Notes: a model not told the origin generated them from the letters alone. Positions 32,638 through 49,036 are shown, counted from the first letter of the stretch. The stretch: DNA of 64,000 nucleotides from Paracidovorax anthurii (GCF_003269065.1 NZ_QLTA01000015.1:35377-99376); one strand, 5' to 3'. Numbers and translations are program-made.

Positions 32638-33630
32638 TTAACGCTTGTCCAGGCCGGCCGGTGGCCAGTTCTCGAGCTTCATGCCCAAGGTGAGGCCACG
32701 CGAGGCCAGCACTTCCTTGATCTCGTTGAGAGATTTCCGGCCCAGGTTCGGGGTCTTCAGCAGTTCGTTCTCGGTGCGCTGGATCAGATCACCGATGTAG
32801 TAAATGTTCTCCGCCTTGAGGCAGTTCGCGGAACGCACGGTCAGTTCCAGCTCGTCCACGGGACGCAGCAGGATCGGATCGAAGGTGGCGCTGCCACGCG
32901 GGCCTGCAGGTGCATCGAAAGCAGCCAATTCGCCACCTTCCAGCTGTGCAAACACCGCCAGTTGCTCCACCAGGATCTTGGCGGAAGCGCGCACGGCATC
33001 TTCCGCGGTGATCGCGCCATTGGTCTCGATCTCGACCACCAGCTTGTCCAGGTCCGTGCGCTGCTCCACACGAGCGCTTTCCACCGTGTAGCTCACGCGC
33101 TTGACGGGAGAGAAGGAGGCATCCAGAACGATGCGGCCGATCGACTTCGTCGATTCGTCGGCATAGCGCCGCAGGTTGCCCGGCACATAGCCACGGCCCT
33201 TCTCGACCTTGATCTGCATGTCCAGCTTGCCGCCTTGCGACAGATGGGCGATCACATGGTCCGGGTTGACGATTTCAACGTCATGGGGCGTCTGGATGTC
33301 ACGCGCCGTGACCACGCCCTCACCGTCCTTGCGCAGGCTCAGCGTCACTTCATCGCGATTGTGAAGTTTGAACACCACGCCCTTGAGGTTCAGGAGGATG
33401 TTGACCACGTCTTCCTGAACACCGTCGATCGACGAGTACTCGTGCAGCACGCCCGCGATCGTCACTTCCGTTGCTGCGTAACCCACCATGGACGACAGCA
33501 ACACACGCCGAATGGCATTTCCGAGCGTGTGACCATAGCCACGCTCGAAAGGCTCCAGCGCTACTTTTGCGCGGTTATGGCCCAGCTGCTCGACGTTGAT
33601 CGTCTTGGGTTTCAGCAAATTGGTTTGCAT
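32638..33630 (-). CDS. rpoA: DNA-directed RNA polymerase subunit alpha
   Basis: A 330-residue alpha subunit. The N-terminal assembly domain includes [20 protein letters not shown] and [20 protein letters not shown]. The C-terminal promoter-binding domain (about residues 245-320) contains [20 protein letters not shown] and [24 protein letters not shown]. Length and order match other beta-proteobacteria. Lies between rpsD and rplQ. Confidence 0.98.
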   Translation of the reverse strand: MQTNLLKPKTINVEQLGHNRAKVALEPFERGYGHTLGNAIRRVLLSSMVGYAATEVTIAGVLHEYSSIDGVQEDVVNILLNLKGVVFKLHNRDEVTLSLRKDGEGVVTARDIQTPHDVEIVNPDHVIAHLSQGGKLDMQIKVEKGRGYVPGNLRRYADESTKSIGRIVLDASFSPVKRVSYTVESARVEQRTDLDKLVVEIETNGAITAEDAVRASAKILVEQLAVFAQLEGGELAAFDAPAGPRGSATFDPILLRPVDELELTVRSANCLKAENIYYIGDLIQRTENELLKTPNLGRKSLNEIKEVLASRGLTLGMKLENWPPAGLDKR

Positions 33631-33742
33631 GCAGACTTCCTCTCAATACCCCCAGCTCGTTACACCGGTAAGGCTGGCGAAGCACCCGTACCGCGATGCC
33701 TCGCGATACGGGAAACAGTTTCTATCGATGAGCGCTGTTCAA

Positions 33743-34366
33743 TTAGCGCGAATACAACTCAACGATCAGAGACTCGTTGATATCTGCACCAAACTCATCG
33801 CGATCGGGCGTCTTCTTGAAGGTCCCTTCGGCTTTGTCGATATTGACCTCGACCCAAGCCGGCATGCCGACTTGCTGGGCCAGTTGCAGTGCTTCGATCA
33901 CTCGGGCCTGCTTCTTGGACTTCTCACGCACGGCCACCACATCGCCCGCCTTCACGAGGTAGGACGCAATGTTCACCGACTGACCATTCACCGTGATGGC
34001 CTTGTGGGACACGAGCTGGCGAGCCTCTGCACGGGTGGAACCGAAGCCCATGCGGTACACGACGTTGTCCAGGCGGGATTCGAGCAGCGTCAGCAGATTG
34101 GCGCCGGTGTTGCCCTTGCGGCTGTCGGCTGCTTCGAAATAGCGACGGAATTGCTTTTCGAGCACACCGTACATGCGCTTGACCTTTTGCTTCTCGCGCA
34201 GCTGCAGACCGTAGTCGGACGTGCGGGCGCCGGAAGTACGGCCATGCTGACCGGGCTTGGAGTCGAACTTGGCCTTGTCCGCAATGGAGCGGCGTGCGCT
34301 CTTCAGGAACAGGTCGGTGCCTTCACGGCGGGAGAGTTTGGCCTTGGGGCCGAGATAACGTGCCAC
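33743..34366 (-). CDS. rpsD: 30S ribosomal protein S4
   Basis: A 207-residue S4: [20 protein letters not shown] at the N-terminus, the S4 RNA-binding domain [20 protein letters not shown] with [20 protein letters not shown]. Assembly initiator of the small subunit and, in E. coli, translational repressor of this operon. A hairpin sits in the 100-bp gap before it. Confidence 0.97.
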   Translation of the reverse strand: MARYLGPKAKLSRREGTDLFLKSARRSIADKAKFDSKPGQHGRTSGARTSDYGLQLREKQKVKRMYGVLEKQFRRYFEAADSRKGNTGANLLTLLESRLDNVVYRMGFGSTRAEARQLVSHKAITVNGQSVNIASYLVKAGDVVAVREKSKKQARVIEALQLAQQVGMPAWVEVNIDKAEGTFKKTPDRDEFGADINESLIVELYSR

Positions 34367-34411
34367 TTGAGCTTCCTTGAATTGTCATCTACCGCGGCAA
34401 AAACGCGGGAG

Positions 34412-34447
34412 CCACCCGCACCATGCCGAAAGGCATGCATCGGGTGG
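34412..34447 (-). ncRNA. Structured hairpin in rpsK-rpsD leader gap
   Basis: On the transcript: CCACCCG...CGGGTGG outer stem (7 bp) with an inner ATGCC/GGCAT stem closing a 4-base loop. It lies 46 bp before the rpsD start codon. It could modulate rpsD translation or message stability; there is no direct evidence that it binds S4. Confidence 0.45.
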
Positions 34448-34466
34448 CGGTGGGCTTACGAAAAAA

Positions 34467-34871
34467 TCAGATGCGACGGCGCTTCTGAGGGCGGCAGCCG
34501 TTGTGGGGCACCGGCGTCACATCGGAAATCGAGGTGATGCGAATACCGAGCGCGCCCAGGGCACGCACCGAAGATTCGCGACCAGGACCGGGGCCCTTGA
34601 TCTCGACGTCGAGGTTCTTGATGCCCTGTTCGATCGCTGCGCGACCGGCCACCTCGGAAGCCACCTGGGCCGCGAACGGCGTGGACTTGCGGGAACCCTT
34701 GAAACCTTGGCCACCGGAAGAGGCCCAGGACAAGGCATTGCCTTGGCGATCAGTGATCGTGATGATCGTGTTATTGAACGATGCGTGCACGTGCGCGATG
34801 CCGTCGGAGACGTTCTTGCGGACCTTCTTGCGAACACGCTGTGCGGCGTTATTGGCGGGAGACTTGGCCAT
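34467..34871 (-). CDS. rpsK: 30S ribosomal protein S11
   Basis: A 134-residue S11 with the usual [20 protein letters not shown] and [18 protein letters not shown] block, ending [18 protein letters not shown]. Platform of the small subunit. 18 bp after rpsM. Confidence 0.97.
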   Translation of the reverse strand: MAKSPANNAAQRVRKKVRKNVSDGIAHVHASFNNTIITITDRQGNALSWASSGGQGFKGSRKSTPFAAQVASEVAGRAAIEQGIKNLDVEIKGPGPGRESSVRALGALGIRITSISDVTPVPHNGCRPQKRRRI

Positions 34872-34889
34872 GTGGTTCTTTCAGTCTGC

Positions 34890-35255
34890 TTACTTCTTGA
34901 GCGCTGCGGCACCCTTGCGCGGACCCTTGCGGGTGCGGGCGTTGGTGCGGGTGCGCTGGCCACGCATCGGCAGGCCGCGACGATGGCGGAAGCCGCGGTA
35001 GCAGCCGATGTCCATCAAGCGCTTGATGTTCATCGTGGTTTCGCGACGCAGATCACCTTCGATGGTGAATTGCGCGATCTGGTCGCGGATTTTTTCGAGA
35101 TCGCCATCCGTCAGATCTTTGATCTTCTTGGAATAAGCGATGCCACATGCTTCGCAGATCTTGCGAGCGCGCGTACGGCCAATGCCGTAGATAGCCGTCA
35201 GGCCAATTTCAGCGTGCTGATGCGGCGGGATGTTGATGCCAGCGATACGTGCCAT
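34890..35255 (-). CDS. rpsM: 30S ribosomal protein S13
   Basis: A 121-residue S13: [37 protein letters not shown] and the C-terminal [20 protein letters not shown]. First S-protein gene of the alpha operon here, following rpmJ. Confidence 0.97.
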   Translation of the reverse strand: MARIAGINIPPHQHAEIGLTAIYGIGRTRARKICEACGIAYSKKIKDLTDGDLEKIRDQIAQFTIEGDLRRETTMNIKRLMDIGCYRGFRHRRGLPMRGQRTRTNARTRKGPRKGAAALKK

Positions 35256-35277
35256 TTGCGTCCTCTAAACTTCTCAA

Positions 35278-35391
35278 TCAACCTTGGCGTTGCTTGTGGC
35301 GCATGTCTGTGCAAATGACGCGCACCACACCCTTGCGACGGATGATCTTGCAGTTGCGGCAGATTTTCTTGACCGAAGCCGAAACTCTCAT
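35278..35391 (-). CDS. rpmJ: 50S ribosomal protein L36
   Basis: A 37-residue protein read by hand: [20 protein letters not shown] then [17 protein letters not shown]. The zinc-ligand pattern C-x2-C...C-x4-H is present (CRNC, C-TDMRH). It lies between secY and rpsM, and no infA is present in the 145-bp gap to secY, unlike in Burkholderia, where infA sits there. Confidence 0.96.
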   Translation of the reverse strand: MRVSASVKKICRNCKIIRRKGVVRVICTDMRHKQRQG

Positions 35392-35536
35392 TTCACTCTC
35401 CTAAAACTCTTCCAATCGTTCCGGCCAAACGCGGAACACGATACGTGCCCGCGATGGTTCGAAGGGCATCCATTAACCGTCACATACAGGAGGCGAACCC
35501 GCGACTATATCGCATCCGCTCCCACTCCGCCAGACC

Positions 35537-36856
35537 TCAAGTGCCTGGTGTTGTCTTGAAGTTGGCCTTCTTGAGCAACGACTCATACTGCTGGGACATC
35601 ATGTAGTTCTGCACCTGGGCCATGAAGTCCATGGTGACAACCACGATGATCAGCAGAGACGTACCACCAAAATAGAACGGTACGTTGTATTTCAGAATCA
35701 GGAATTCGGGCAGCAGGCAGACGAAGGTGATGTACACCGCGCCAGCCAGCGTCAGCCGAACCAGGATCCTGTCGATATAGCGGGCCGTGTGTTCTCCGGG
35801 ACGAATGCCGGGAATGAACGCACCGCTCTTCTTCAGGTTGTCTGCCGTCTCCCGGCTGTTGAATACCAGTGCCGTGTAGAAGAAGCAGAAGAACACGATC
35901 GCGGCGGCGTAAAACATCACATAGATGGGCTGACCAGGGGTCAGGGCACCCGAGATGTCACGCAGCCAGCGCATCGATTCACCCGCACTGAACCAGTTCA
36001 CGATCGTGGCAGGCAGCAGGATGATGGACGACGCGAAGATCGGCGGAATCACGCCTGCCATGTTGAGCTTCAACGGCAGATGGGAAGATTGCCCGCCATA
36101 AACCTTGTTGCCCACTTGGCGGCGTGCATAGTTCACCAGGATCTTGCGCTGCCCACGCTCCACGAACACCACGAAGTAGGTCACCAGCGCCACCACGATG
36201 ACGATGAAGATGGCCGCGATGATGCTCATGGCACCTGTGCGGACCAATTCAAGCAAGCCCCCGATGGAGCTGGGCAGACCCGCGGCAATGCCGGAGAAGA
36301 TGAGTATCGAGATACCGTTGCCCAGGCCGCGTTCCGTGATCTGCTCACCCAGCCACATGAGGAACATGGTGCCGGCCGTGAGACTCACGACCGCCGTGAG
36401 GCGGAACCCGAAACCAGGACTCAGAACCAGCCCTGCCGAACTCTCCAACGCCACGGCAATGCCCAACGATTGGAAGATGGCCAAGCCCAGTGTTCCATAG
36501 CGCGTGTACTGCGTGATCTTCCTGCGCCCTGCTTCGCCCTCTTTCTTCAATTGCTCGAAAGTAGGCAAAACATAGGTCATCAACTGCATGATGATCGATG
36601 CCGAGATGTACGGCATGATCCCCAGTGCGAACACCGTGAAGCGGGACAGCGCCCCGCCCGAGAACATGTTGAACAGGTTCAGGATCCCGCCCTGTTGCCC
36701 ACTGAACAGCTGCTGCAACTGGGCCGGATCGATACCAGGCACCGGAATATGCGCTCCGATGCGGTACACGATCAAGGCCAGAAGCAGAAAAACCAGCCGA
36801 CGACGAAGGTCGCCGAACTTTCCGGTCTTTGCAATCGAAGCTGCACTAGTAGCCAC
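35537..36856 (-). CDS. secY: Protein translocase subunit SecY
   Basis: A 439-residue, 10-helix channel protein of the Sec translocon. Blocks: [60 protein letters not shown] helix 3, GMISILIF-like helix, [20 protein letters not shown] and the cytosolic loop [24 protein letters not shown] sequence that binds ribosomes/SecA. Between rplO and rpmJ in the spc operon. Confidence 0.97.
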   Translation of the reverse strand: MATSAASIAKTGKFGDLRRRLVFLLLALIVYRIGAHIPVPGIDPAQLQQLFSGQQGGILNLFNMFSGGALSRFTVFALGIMPYISASIIMQLMTYVLPTFEQLKKEGEAGRRKITQYTRYGTLGLAIFQSLGIAVALESSAGLVLSPGFGFRLTAVVSLTAGTMFLMWLGEQITERGLGNGISILIFSGIAAGLPSSIGGLLELVRTGAMSIIAAIFIVIVVALVTYFVVFVERGQRKILVNYARRQVGNKVYGGQSSHLPLKLNMAGVIPPIFASSIILLPATIVNWFSAGESMRWLRDISGALTPGQPIYVMFYAAAIVFFCFFYTALVFNSRETADNLKKSGAFIPGIRPGEHTARYIDRILVRLTLAGAVYITFVCLLPEFLILKYNVPFYFGGTSLLIIVVVTMDFMAQVQNYMMSQQYESLLKKANFKTTPGT

Positions 36857-36882
36857 GGATGGGTTCCTTACTCAGCGACAAA

Positions 36883-37314
36883 TCAGGCCAGGCTGCCGCC
36901 GGCAGCTTCGATGGCTGCCTTGGCGCCTGCCGTGGCGCCCACGCCATTCAGCTTCACGGCCTTGGTGATTTCACCGCTCTTGATGATCTTCACCACCTTG
37001 ACCAGCTCACCGACCAGGCCTGCACTCTTCAGCGCCAGCACATCGATCTCTGCGAGATCCAGCTTCTGCAGAGCCGTGAGGGTGACTTCCGCGTTGAACT
37101 TCAGCAGGTGCGACTTGAAGCCGCGCTTCGGAAGGCGACGCTGCAGAGGCATCTGACCGCCCTCGAAGCCCACCTTGTGATAGCCGCCCGAACGCGATTT
37201 CTGGCCTTTGTGGCCACGCCCGGCGGTCTTGCCGAGCCCGGATCCGATGCCGCGGCCGACACGGCGCTTGGCATGCTTGGCTCCGTCTGCGGGCTTGATG
37301 CTATTGAGTTCCAT
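36883..37314 (-). CDS. rplO: 50S ribosomal protein L15
   Basis: A 143-residue L15: [60 protein letters not shown]. The second of two adjacent ATGs is chosen because its spacing from GAGGTG is better and the family starts here. Confidence 0.96.
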   Translation of the reverse strand: MELNSIKPADGAKHAKRRVGRGIGSGLGKTAGRGHKGQKSRSGGYHKVGFEGGQMPLQRRLPKRGFKSHLLKFNAEVTLTALQKLDLAEIDVLALKSAGLVGELVKVVKIIKSGEITKAVKLNGVGATAGAKAAIEAAGGSLA

Positions 37315-37322
37315 CATTCACC

Positions 37323-37505
37323 TCAGAGGATCTTGACCAGGTAGCTGATCTTGTTAATCATGCCGCGCACTTCGGGCGTGTCCTTGAGCTCGCTGATGCT
37401 GTTCAGCTTGCGCAGGCCCAGACCACGGACGGTGGCACGGTGCGATTCCTTGGTGCCGATGGGGCTGCGCACCAGTTGAATCTTCACGGTTTGTTGGGTA
37501 GTCAT
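37323..37505 (-). CDS. rpmD: 50S ribosomal protein L30
   Basis: A 60-residue L30: [40 protein letters not shown]. Normal length for the bacterial protein; located between rpsE and rplO. Confidence 0.96.
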   Translation of the reverse strand: MTTQQTVKIQLVRSPIGTKESHRATVRGLGLRKLNSISELKDTPEVRGMINKISYLVKIL

Positions 37506-37519
37506 TTACTCAGCTCCGT

Positions 37520-38038
37520 TCAGGCGAAGATGTCTTCGACCGTCTTGCCGCGCTTGGCCGCCACTTCCGCAGGGGTCGTGGAATTCACCAGCGCGTCGAA
37601 CGTGGCACGAACCATGTTGTAGGGGTTGGAAGAACCGTGGCTCTTGGCCACGATGTCCGTCACGCCCAGCACTTCGAACACGGCACGCATCGGGCCGCCG
37701 GCGATGATGCCGGTACCCTTGGGGGCCGGTGCCATCATCACGACCGCAGCGCCATGGTGGCCCGTCACGTTGTGATAGATCGTGCCGTTCTTCAGCGACA
37801 CCTTCACCATGTTGCGACGGGCTTCTTCCATCGCCTTCTGCACAGCAGCGGGCACTTCCTTGGACTTGCCCTTGCCCATGCCAACACGACCGTCACCGTC
37901 GCCGACCACCGTCAGTGCGGCGAAGCCGAGGATACGACCGCCCTTCACGACCTTGGTCACGCGGTTGACCGCGATCATCTTCTCGCGCAGACCGTCGTCA
38001 CGACCTTCGTCTTGCACTTTGGGTTGAAATTTAGCCAT
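37520..38038 (-). CDS. rpsE: 30S ribosomal protein S5
   Basis: A 172-residue S5 with the N-terminal double-stranded-RNA-binding fold ([40 protein letters not shown]) and the C-terminal domain ([37 protein letters not shown]). Confidence 0.97.
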   Translation of the reverse strand: MAKFQPKVQDEGRDDGLREKMIAVNRVTKVVKGGRILGFAALTVVGDGDGRVGMGKGKSKEVPAAVQKAMEEARRNMVKVSLKNGTIYHNVTGHHGAAVVMMAPAPKGTGIIAGGPMRAVFEVLGVTDIVAKSHGSSNPYNMVRATFDALVNSTTPAEVAAKRGKTVEDIFA

Positions 38039-38055
38039 TTTGTATTCCGCTCCGC

Positions 38056-38421
38056 TTAGAACTGCAGGCCGGCTTCACGCGCAGCGTCTGCCAAGGCCTT
38101 CACGCGGCCATGGTAGGCAAAGCCTGCACGGTCGAATGCAACCTTCTCGATCCCGGCTGCCTTCGCCTTTTCGGCAATGCGCTTGCCGATGATCTGGGCC
38201 GCGGCGGCATTGCCGCCCTTGCCCGAACCACCGAGCGACTTGCGAACCTCGGCTTCTGCCGTGGACGCACTGGCGAGCACCTGGCTGCCGTCGCCGGAAA
38301 TCACGCTGGCGTAGATGTGGAGGTTCGTACGATTCACCGTCAGACGGGCCACGCCTTGCTGTGCAATGCGAATGCGGGTCTGGCGCGAACGACGAAGACG
38401 CTGCTCTTTCTTGGTCAACAT
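38056..38421 (-). CDS. rplR: 50S ribosomal protein L18
   Basis: A 121-residue L18: [60 protein letters not shown] and AREAGLQF at the end. Binds 5S rRNA. Confidence 0.97.
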   Translation of the reverse strand: MLTKKEQRLRRSRQTRIRIAQQGVARLTVNRTNLHIYASVISGDGSQVLASASTAEAEVRKSLGGSGKGGNAAAAQIIGKRIAEKAKAAGIEKVAFDRAGFAYHGRVKALADAAREAGLQF

Positions 38422-38432
38422 GCTGCAGCTCC

Positions 38433-38966
38433 TTACTTCTTCTTGGTCTCTTTGATCGTGACTTTTTCGTCCGCATAGCGAATGCCCTTGCCCTTGTAAG
38501 GCTCGGGCGGACGAACAGCACGGATCTCGGCGGCCAGCTGGCCCACGCGCTGACGATCAGCACCCTTGATGACGATTTCCGTCGGGGTGGGGGTCGCCAC
38601 GGTGATGCCTGCGGGCATATCGAAGTTCACAGGGTGCGAATAGCCGACGTTCAGGTTCAGCTTGGCACCCGAGGCTTGGGCCTTGTAGCCCACGCCGATC
38701 AGGTTCAGCTTCTTTTCGAAACCCTTGCTGACGCCCAGCACCATGTTGTTCACGAGCTGGCGAATGGTGCCGCTCATGGCATTGGCTTCACGGGAGTCGT
38801 TGACAGGCTCGAAACTGAGCTTGCCATCCTTGTTGACAACCTTGACCAGACGGTTCTGGGCCACGGACAGCGTACCGCCCGCACCCTTCACGTTGATCTG
38901 GCTTTCGTTGATGGACACATCCACACCTGCGGGGATGGTCACCGGCATTTTTCCTACGCGGGACAT
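38433..38966 (-). CDS. rplF: 50S ribosomal protein L6
   Basis: A 177-residue L6: [40 protein letters not shown], and the C-terminal [20 protein letters not shown]. The frame is open further upstream but that stretch is the rpsH-rplF gap; the family start is MSRVGK. Confidence 0.97.
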   Translation of the reverse strand: MSRVGKMPVTIPAGVDVSINESQINVKGAGGTLSVAQNRLVKVVNKDGKLSFEPVNDSREANAMSGTIRQLVNNMVLGVSKGFEKKLNLIGVGYKAQASGAKLNLNVGYSHPVNFDMPAGITVATPTPTEIVIKGADRQRVGQLAAEIRAVRPPEPYKGKGIRYADEKVTIKETKKK

Positions 38967-38991
38967 TTCAGTTTTCTCCTCAATGCCACGT

Positions 38992-39387
38992 TTAAGCGAC
39001 GTAGCAAAGCACTTCGCCACCGACACCGGTAGCACGCGCCTTGCGGTCGGTCATCACGCCCTTGGGGGTGGTGACGATTGCCACGCCGAGGCCATTCATG
39101 ACCTGCGGAATGGAGTCACGGCCCTTGTACACGCGCAGGCCAGGGCGGCTGACGCGCTCGATGCGTTCGATCACCGGACGACCGGCGTAGTACTTCAGCG
39201 AAATTTCGAGTTCGGACTTGCCGTCTTCCGTTTTCACTTGGAAGCCGTCGATGTAACCCTCGTCCTTCAGCACTTGCGCGATGGCGATCTTCACTTTGGA
39301 AGAAGGCACGGAAACGGTGGCCTTGGACACCATTTGCGCATTGCGGATGCGGGTCAGCAAGTCGGCGATGGGATCACTCATGCTCAT
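38992..39387 (-). CDS. rpsH: 30S ribosomal protein S8
   Basis: A 131-residue S8: [20 protein letters not shown] at the start and [20 protein letters not shown] at the end. Binds 16S helix 21; in E. coli it is the spc operon repressor acting at rplE. Confidence 0.97.
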   Translation of the reverse strand: MSMSDPIADLLTRIRNAQMVSKATVSVPSSKVKIAIAQVLKDEGYIDGFQVKTEDGKSELEISLKYYAGRPVIERIERVSRPGLRVYKGRDSIPQVMNGLGVAIVTTPKGVMTDRKARATGVGGEVLCYVA

Positions 39388-39407
39388 GTTGGTTCTCTCC
39401 TGCCTGC

Positions 39408-39713
39408 TTACCAGCTGGCCTTGGTGACACCCGGGATGTCACCGGCAAACGCCAATTCACGGATCTTGGCGCGTGCCAGGCCGAATTGGCGGAACGTGCC
39501 ACGGGGACGGCCGGTGATTTCGCAGCGGTTGCGCTGGCGCGTCGGATTGGCGTTGCGGGGAAGCTTCTGCAAGCCGAGGCGAGCGGCTTCGCGCTCTTCG
39601 TCGCTGCGCTTGGCATCACCGGCGATGGCCTTCAGTTCCGCGTGCTTCGCGGCGTACTTGGCGGCCAGTTTTTCGCGCTTCAGTTCGCGCTGGATCAAAG
39701 CTACTTTAGCCAT
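39408..39713 (-). CDS. rpsN: 30S ribosomal protein S14
   Basis: A 101-residue S14 of the long, zinc-independent type: [60 protein letters not shown]. No C-x2-C zinc pair, as expected for this type. Confidence 0.97.
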   Translation of the reverse strand: MAKVALIQRELKREKLAAKYAAKHAELKAIAGDAKRSDEEREAARLGLQKLPRNANPTRQRNRCEITGRPRGTFRQFGLARAKIRELAFAGDIPGVTKASW

Positions 39714-39721
39714 ACGCTGCC

Positions 39722-40261
39722 TCAGTTCTTGAAGGGGAAACGGAAGCCTGCGAGGAGCGCCTTGGCTTCCTCATCGGTCTTGGCCGTCGTGGTGATGCTG
39801 ATGTTCAGGCCGCGCAGGGCATCCACCTTGTCGTATTCGATTTCGGGGAAGATGATCTGCTCTTTAACGCCGATGTTGTAGTTGCCACGGCCGTCGAAGG
39901 CGCGGCCGGAGATACCACGGAAGTCGCGCACGCGGGGCAGCGCGATCGTCACGAAGCGATCCAGGAACTCATACATCTGAACGCCACGGAGCGTCACCAT
40001 GCAGCCGATGGCTTGGCCTTCGCGGATCTTGAAGCCGGCGATGGCCTTCTTGGCCTTGGTCACCACGGGCTTCTGGCCGGCGATCTTGGTCAGATCGGCC
40101 ACAGCGTTGTCCATCACCTTCTTGTCGGAAACAGCCTCGCTCACGCCCATGTTCAGGGTGATTTTCGTGAGACGGGGAACTTCCATCGACGAGGTGTAGC
40201 TGAACTGCTTGGTGAGTTCGGGAACGATTTTTTCGCGGTAGTGTTGTTGCAGTCGTGCCAT
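39722..40261 (-). CDS. rplE: 50S ribosomal protein L5
   Basis: A 179-residue L5: [80 protein letters not shown]. Binds 5S rRNA in the central protuberance. Confidence 0.97.
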   Translation of the reverse strand: MARLQQHYREKIVPELTKQFSYTSSMEVPRLTKITLNMGVSEAVSDKKVMDNAVADLTKIAGQKPVVTKAKKAIAGFKIREGQAIGCMVTLRGVQMYEFLDRFVTIALPRVRDFRGISGRAFDGRGNYNIGVKEQIIFPEIEYDKVDALRGLNISITTTAKTDEEAKALLAGFRFPFKN

Positions 40262-40270
40262 GTTGACTCC

Positions 40271-40591
40271 TTAGGCCGCCTTGATTTCAGCGCCGCTGGA
40301 CTTGAACACGCGAACGCGCGAACCATCCGCCTGCACCTTGATGCCCACGCGATCGGCCTTGCCGGTGGCAGCATTGAAGATGGCCACGTTGGACTGGTGG
40401 ATCGGCATGGCCTTTTCCACGATGCCGCCGGTGGTGCCCTTCATGGGGTTCGGCTTGACGTGCTTCTTGACCAGGTTGATGCCTTCGATGACCAGATGAG
40501 AGTCATCCTTGCGCAGCGCCACAGTGCCGCGCTTGCCCTTGTCGCGCCCGGTAAGCACGATCACTTCGTCGCCCTTGCGAATCTTGTTCAT
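40271..40591 (-). CDS. rplX: 50S ribosomal protein L24
   Basis: A 106-residue L24 with the KOW motif at the start ([20 protein letters not shown]) and [20 protein letters not shown]. Nine bases separate it from rplE and from rplN. Confidence 0.97.
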   Translation of the reverse strand: MNKIRKGDEVIVLTGRDKGKRGTVALRKDDSHLVIEGINLVKKHVKPNPMKGTTGGIVEKAMPIHQSNVAIFNAATGKADRVGIKVQADGSRVRVFKSSGAEIKAA

Positions 40592-40600
40592 GGCGCGTCC

Positions 40601-40969
40601 TCAGAGAACTTCGGGAGCCAGGGACACGATCTTCATGAAGCGCTCGGTACGCAGTTCACGCGTCACGGGGCCGAAGATGCGGGTGCCGATGGGCTCCAGC
40701 TTTGCATTCAGCAACACGGCTGCGTTGCCATCGAATTTGACGAGCGAGCCATCGCCACGGCGGATACCCTTTGCCGTGCGGACCACCACTGCGCTGTAAA
40801 CCTCGCCCTTCTTGACGCGGCCACGCGGAGCAGCTTCCTTGATGCTCACCTTGATGATGTCGCCCACGCTGGCATAACGACGCTTGGAACCACCCAGCAC
40901 CTTGATGCACAGGACGGACTTCGCGCCGGTATTGTCGGCAACGTCTAACCGAGATTCTGTCTGGATCAT
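40601..40969 (-). CDS. rplN: 50S ribosomal protein L14
   Basis: A 122-residue L14: [71 protein letters not shown]. First gene of the spc operon. In most bacteria rpsQ precedes it closely; here the upstream 194 bp hold only a leader and promoter candidate and then glpD. Confidence 0.97.
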   Translation of the reverse strand: MIQTESRLDVADNTGAKSVLCIKVLGGSKRRYASVGDIIKVSIKEAAPRGRVKKGEVYSAVVVRTAKGIRRGDGSLVKFDGNAAVLLNAKLEPIGTRIFGPVTRELRTERFMKIVSLAPEVL

Positions 40970-41131
40970 TTCAATATTCCCAACTTGCACCAGAAGATCG
41001 ACAGCCCTGAAGAACTTCTCAGGGCCGCATATCAGCCGGTCAGTCTTGGGCCCGTCGTCCGCGATGCAAACCATTTGCATCGCTTCCCGCTGGGCAGAAA
41101 TTTCGCGCTCATGAGAAACGCGAAGCCCTCG

Positions 41132-41160
41132 ATTCTTTCAAAAAAGAGCGCAGGCGTCAA
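41132..41160 (-). promoter_or_regulatory. Sigma-70 promoter candidate for the spc operon (rplN)
   Basis: On the minus strand TTGACG is followed after exactly 17 bases by AAGAAT, with an AT-rich spacer (CTCTTTTTTGA). It lies 163-191 bp upstream of the rplN start and just beyond the 3' end of glpD. It fits the need for a separate promoter where the S10-spc continuity is broken. Confidence 0.55.
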
Positions 41161-41163
41161 GCA

Positions 41164-42756
41164 TCAGTGTGGTATTGCGAGATATTGGGCCGCCAGGGCC
41201 TCGAAGGCAGGCAGCCCGGGGTCCACGCCCAGCTCGTCGTGGAGGATTTTCGCCACGCCGGGCGCGACCCGCCGGGCCAGGGAGGCATCGAGGAACAGGA
41301 GCCGGCTGCGGCGCGCCAGCATGTCCTCCACGGTGCGGGCGTATTCGTGGCGCGCGGCGAACCGCACCATGGCCTCCGTCAGCCCGGGGAGCAGCGGATT
41401 GTCTGCCCCGGGAAGGGTGGCCAGGAATCCCGCCTCGCTGCCATAGGAATGGGCACCCTGGGCCGCTTCCATGCCGTGGCGGACGGGGCCATCGGGAGCC
41501 CCCACCACGGGAAGGCGCTGGGTCACCCCGCCGGGGCGCGCGGGCAGGAGCCCGGCCGTGAAGCATTTTTGCAACACATCCTCGGCCATGGCCCGGTAGG
41601 TCGTCCATTTCCCGCCGGTGACCGTGACCAATCCGCTGGTGCTGGCCAGCACGGTGTGCTCCCGGCTGATGCTCTTGGTGTTGCCGCCCTCGTCGTCCGG
41701 GGGGCGGACCAGGGGACGCAGCCCCACCCAGATGCTGCGCACATCCGCCGCGCCCGGTGCCCGGGTGAGGTAGCGGGCCGATTCACGCAGGATGAAGTCC
41801 ACCTCCTCCTTGAAGGGCATGGGCTCTCGCTCCAGGTCCTGGCGCGGGCTGTCGGTCGTGCCCAGGATGAGCTTGCCGAGCCACGGCACGGCGAACAGCA
41901 CGCGGCCGTCGGCGGTCTTGGGCACCATCAGCGCATGGTCGGACGGCAGGAAGTCGCGGTCCACCACGATGTGGACCCCCTGGCTGGGCGCCACGATGGG
42001 CTTGGCCGGCCGGCCGAGGGCCGCCGCGTCCTGCTGCCGGAGGCCGTCCACCCACACGCCCGTGGCATTGACGACGCAGCGGGCCCGCACGGTATGGCGG
42101 GCACCGGTCTCCGTATCCTCGCAGGTGAAGCCCGCCACCTTGCCGCCCTCGTGGATCAGCTCCCGCGCCGGACAGTAGTTGACCAGCAGCGCGCCCCGGA
42201 GGGCCGCGGTGCGGGCCAGCGCCAGGGCAAGGCGCGCATCGTCGAACTGCCCGTCCCAGTACTTGACCCCGCCCTTGAGGCCTTCGCGGCGCGCCGTGGG
42301 CAGCAGACGCAGGGTGCTATCGCGGCCGAGGAACTCGGTGGCGCCGAGCCCCGCCTTGCCCGCGAGGAGGTCATAGGCCTTCAGGCCCAGGCCGTAGAAC
42401 GGCGTTTCCCAGTGGTGGTAGGAGGGCATGACGAAGGGCAGCGGCTGCGCGAGGTGCGGCGCATTGCCCAGCAGCGTGGTGCGCTCGTGCAGCGCCTCGC
42501 GCACCAGGGAGATGTTGCCCTGCGCCAGGTAGCGCACCCCCCCGTGCACCAGCTTGGTGGCCCGCGAGGAGGTGCCCTTGGCGAAGTCGTGGGATTCCAC
42601 GAGCACCACGCTGAACCCGCGTGCCGCAGCGTCGAGCGCCACGCCCAGTCCCGTCGCCCCGCCGCCGATGACCGCCAGATCGTAGAGCCGGGGCTCGGCC
42701 AGCCGCGCCAGCAGGTCGGCGCGCACGGTGGGCAGGGGGGCGTTGGGGGTCGTCAT
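41164..42756 (-). CDS. glpD: Aerobic glycerol-3-phosphate dehydrogenase
   Basis: A 530-residue FAD enzyme at the inner membrane face, oxidising glycerol-3-phosphate to dihydroxyacetone phosphate with electrons to quinone. FAD-binding YDLAVIGGGATGLGVALDAA, GTSSRATKLVHGGVRYLAQG, SQGVHIVVDRDFLP, LILGTTDSPRQDLEREPMPF, VTGGKWTTYRAMAEDVLQK. Start MTTPNAPLPTVRADLLARL at 42756, with a longer frame 12 codons upstream being less like the family. It closes the minus-strand glycerol cluster, 150 bp after the binding-protein gene. Confidence 0.95.
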   Translation of the reverse strand: MTTPNAPLPTVRADLLARLAEPRLYDLAVIGGGATGLGVALDAAARGFSVVLVESHDFAKGTSSRATKLVHGGVRYLAQGNISLVREALHERTTLLGNAPHLAQPLPFVMPSYHHWETPFYGLGLKAYDLLAGKAGLGATEFLGRDSTLRLLPTARREGLKGGVKYWDGQFDDARLALALARTAALRGALLVNYCPARELIHEGGKVAGFTCEDTETGARHTVRARCVVNATGVWVDGLRQQDAAALGRPAKPIVAPSQGVHIVVDRDFLPSDHALMVPKTADGRVLFAVPWLGKLILGTTDSPRQDLEREPMPFKEEVDFILRESARYLTRAPGAADVRSIWVGLRPLVRPPDDEGGNTKSISREHTVLASTSGLVTVTGGKWTTYRAMAEDVLQKCFTAGLLPARPGGVTQRLPVVGAPDGPVRHGMEAAQGAHSYGSEAGFLATLPGADNPLLPGLTEAMVRFAARHEYARTVEDMLARRSRLLFLDASLARRVAPGVAKILHDELGVDPGLPAFEALAAQYLAIPH

Positions 42757-42905
42757 GGGTGTGGATTGTCCATTCGGCGGCGCAAGAACCAAGGGTTAAC
42801 CCTTGGTTTCATCCGCAAAAACAAACTCCCGCTCCATGCCCTGTCTCAGAAGGGCCGGGCGGGAGACGGCGAGGGCGGAAGCGGCCCCGGAAGGGCCGCC
42901 GGCGC

Positions 42906-44639
<1,734 letters not shown>

Positions 44640-44728
44640 GACTGTCTCCTTGTAGGTGGGTGTCCCCTGCTGTCATTGCAACCGGCCGGCGGCCCCGGGG
44701 ATCGGGGGACCGCCCGGCCCACGAAAAC

Positions 44729-45037
44729 TCAGCCCTTGCGCAGGATGAGCGCGAGCACCAGCATCGACGCGACGAAGCTGATCCACACGGAAGGCTCCTG
44801 CTCCAGCTTCATCCATTCCGCGATGCGGCCGGAGAGGCCGACGAAGGCCAGGTTGATGTAGGCCGCGGTGAGCAGGCCGATGAAAAGCCGGTCGCCGCGC
44901 GTGGTGGCGATGGGCAGCAAACCCTTGCGCAGGGTCGTGGGCGACTTGATTTCCCACACCGTCATGCCCGCGAGCATGAGGACGATGCAGACGAAGAACA
45001 CGGCCACGGGCGTGGTCCAGGCCATCCACTCGAACAT
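44729..45037 (-). CDS. DUF2160 small membrane protein of the glycerol transport operon
   Basis: A 102-residue protein with about three hydrophobic segments (TPVAVFFVCIVLMLAGMTVW, FIGLLTAAYINLAFVGLSG, VWISFVASMLVLALILRKG). A small DUF2160 protein is regularly encoded between permease and binding protein genes in rhizobial-type glycerol ABC operons. Its role is not known; an accessory subunit of the transporter is the natural guess. 13 bp separate it from the upstream permease gene. Confidence 0.8.
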   Translation of the reverse strand: MFEWMAWTTPVAVFFVCIVLMLAGMTVWEIKSPTTLRKGLLPIATTRGDRLFIGLLTAAYINLAFVGLSGRIAEWMKLEQEPSVWISFVASMLVLALILRKG

Positions 45038-45050
45038 GGGGCGTTTCCTT

Positions 45051-47825
<2,775 letters not shown>

Positions 47826-47826
47826 G

Positions 47827-48906
<1,080 letters not shown>

Positions 48907-48977
48907 CCCGCACCCTTTCCTGTTGTCGGAACCGTGGCCACCCCTCAAACGGGCAGCGTTTTCGATTTGGTTCATTT

Positions 48978-49036
48978 TTGTTCTTTATTGTTCGATTCGA
49001 ATCCAGGTTTACCCTTGATTGTTTCCTTTTTGTTCG
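48978..49036. promoter_or_regulatory. GlpR operator region candidate with repeated TTGTTC(G) half-sites
   Basis: TTGTTC occurs at 48978, 48988 (as TTGTTCGATTCGAA) and 49030 (TTGTTCG), with a fourth related TTGTTTC at 49019. The first two are exactly 10 bp apart and the third is about four helical turns away. The stretch is AT-rich between two GC-rich divergent genes. DeoR-type GlpR proteins bind repeated TTCG-containing sites, so this is the natural operator for both units. Confidence 0.55.

Noticed and set aside
35392..35536. infA between secY and rpmJ
   Set aside because: No IF-1-like frame in either direction; the gap is only 145 bp.
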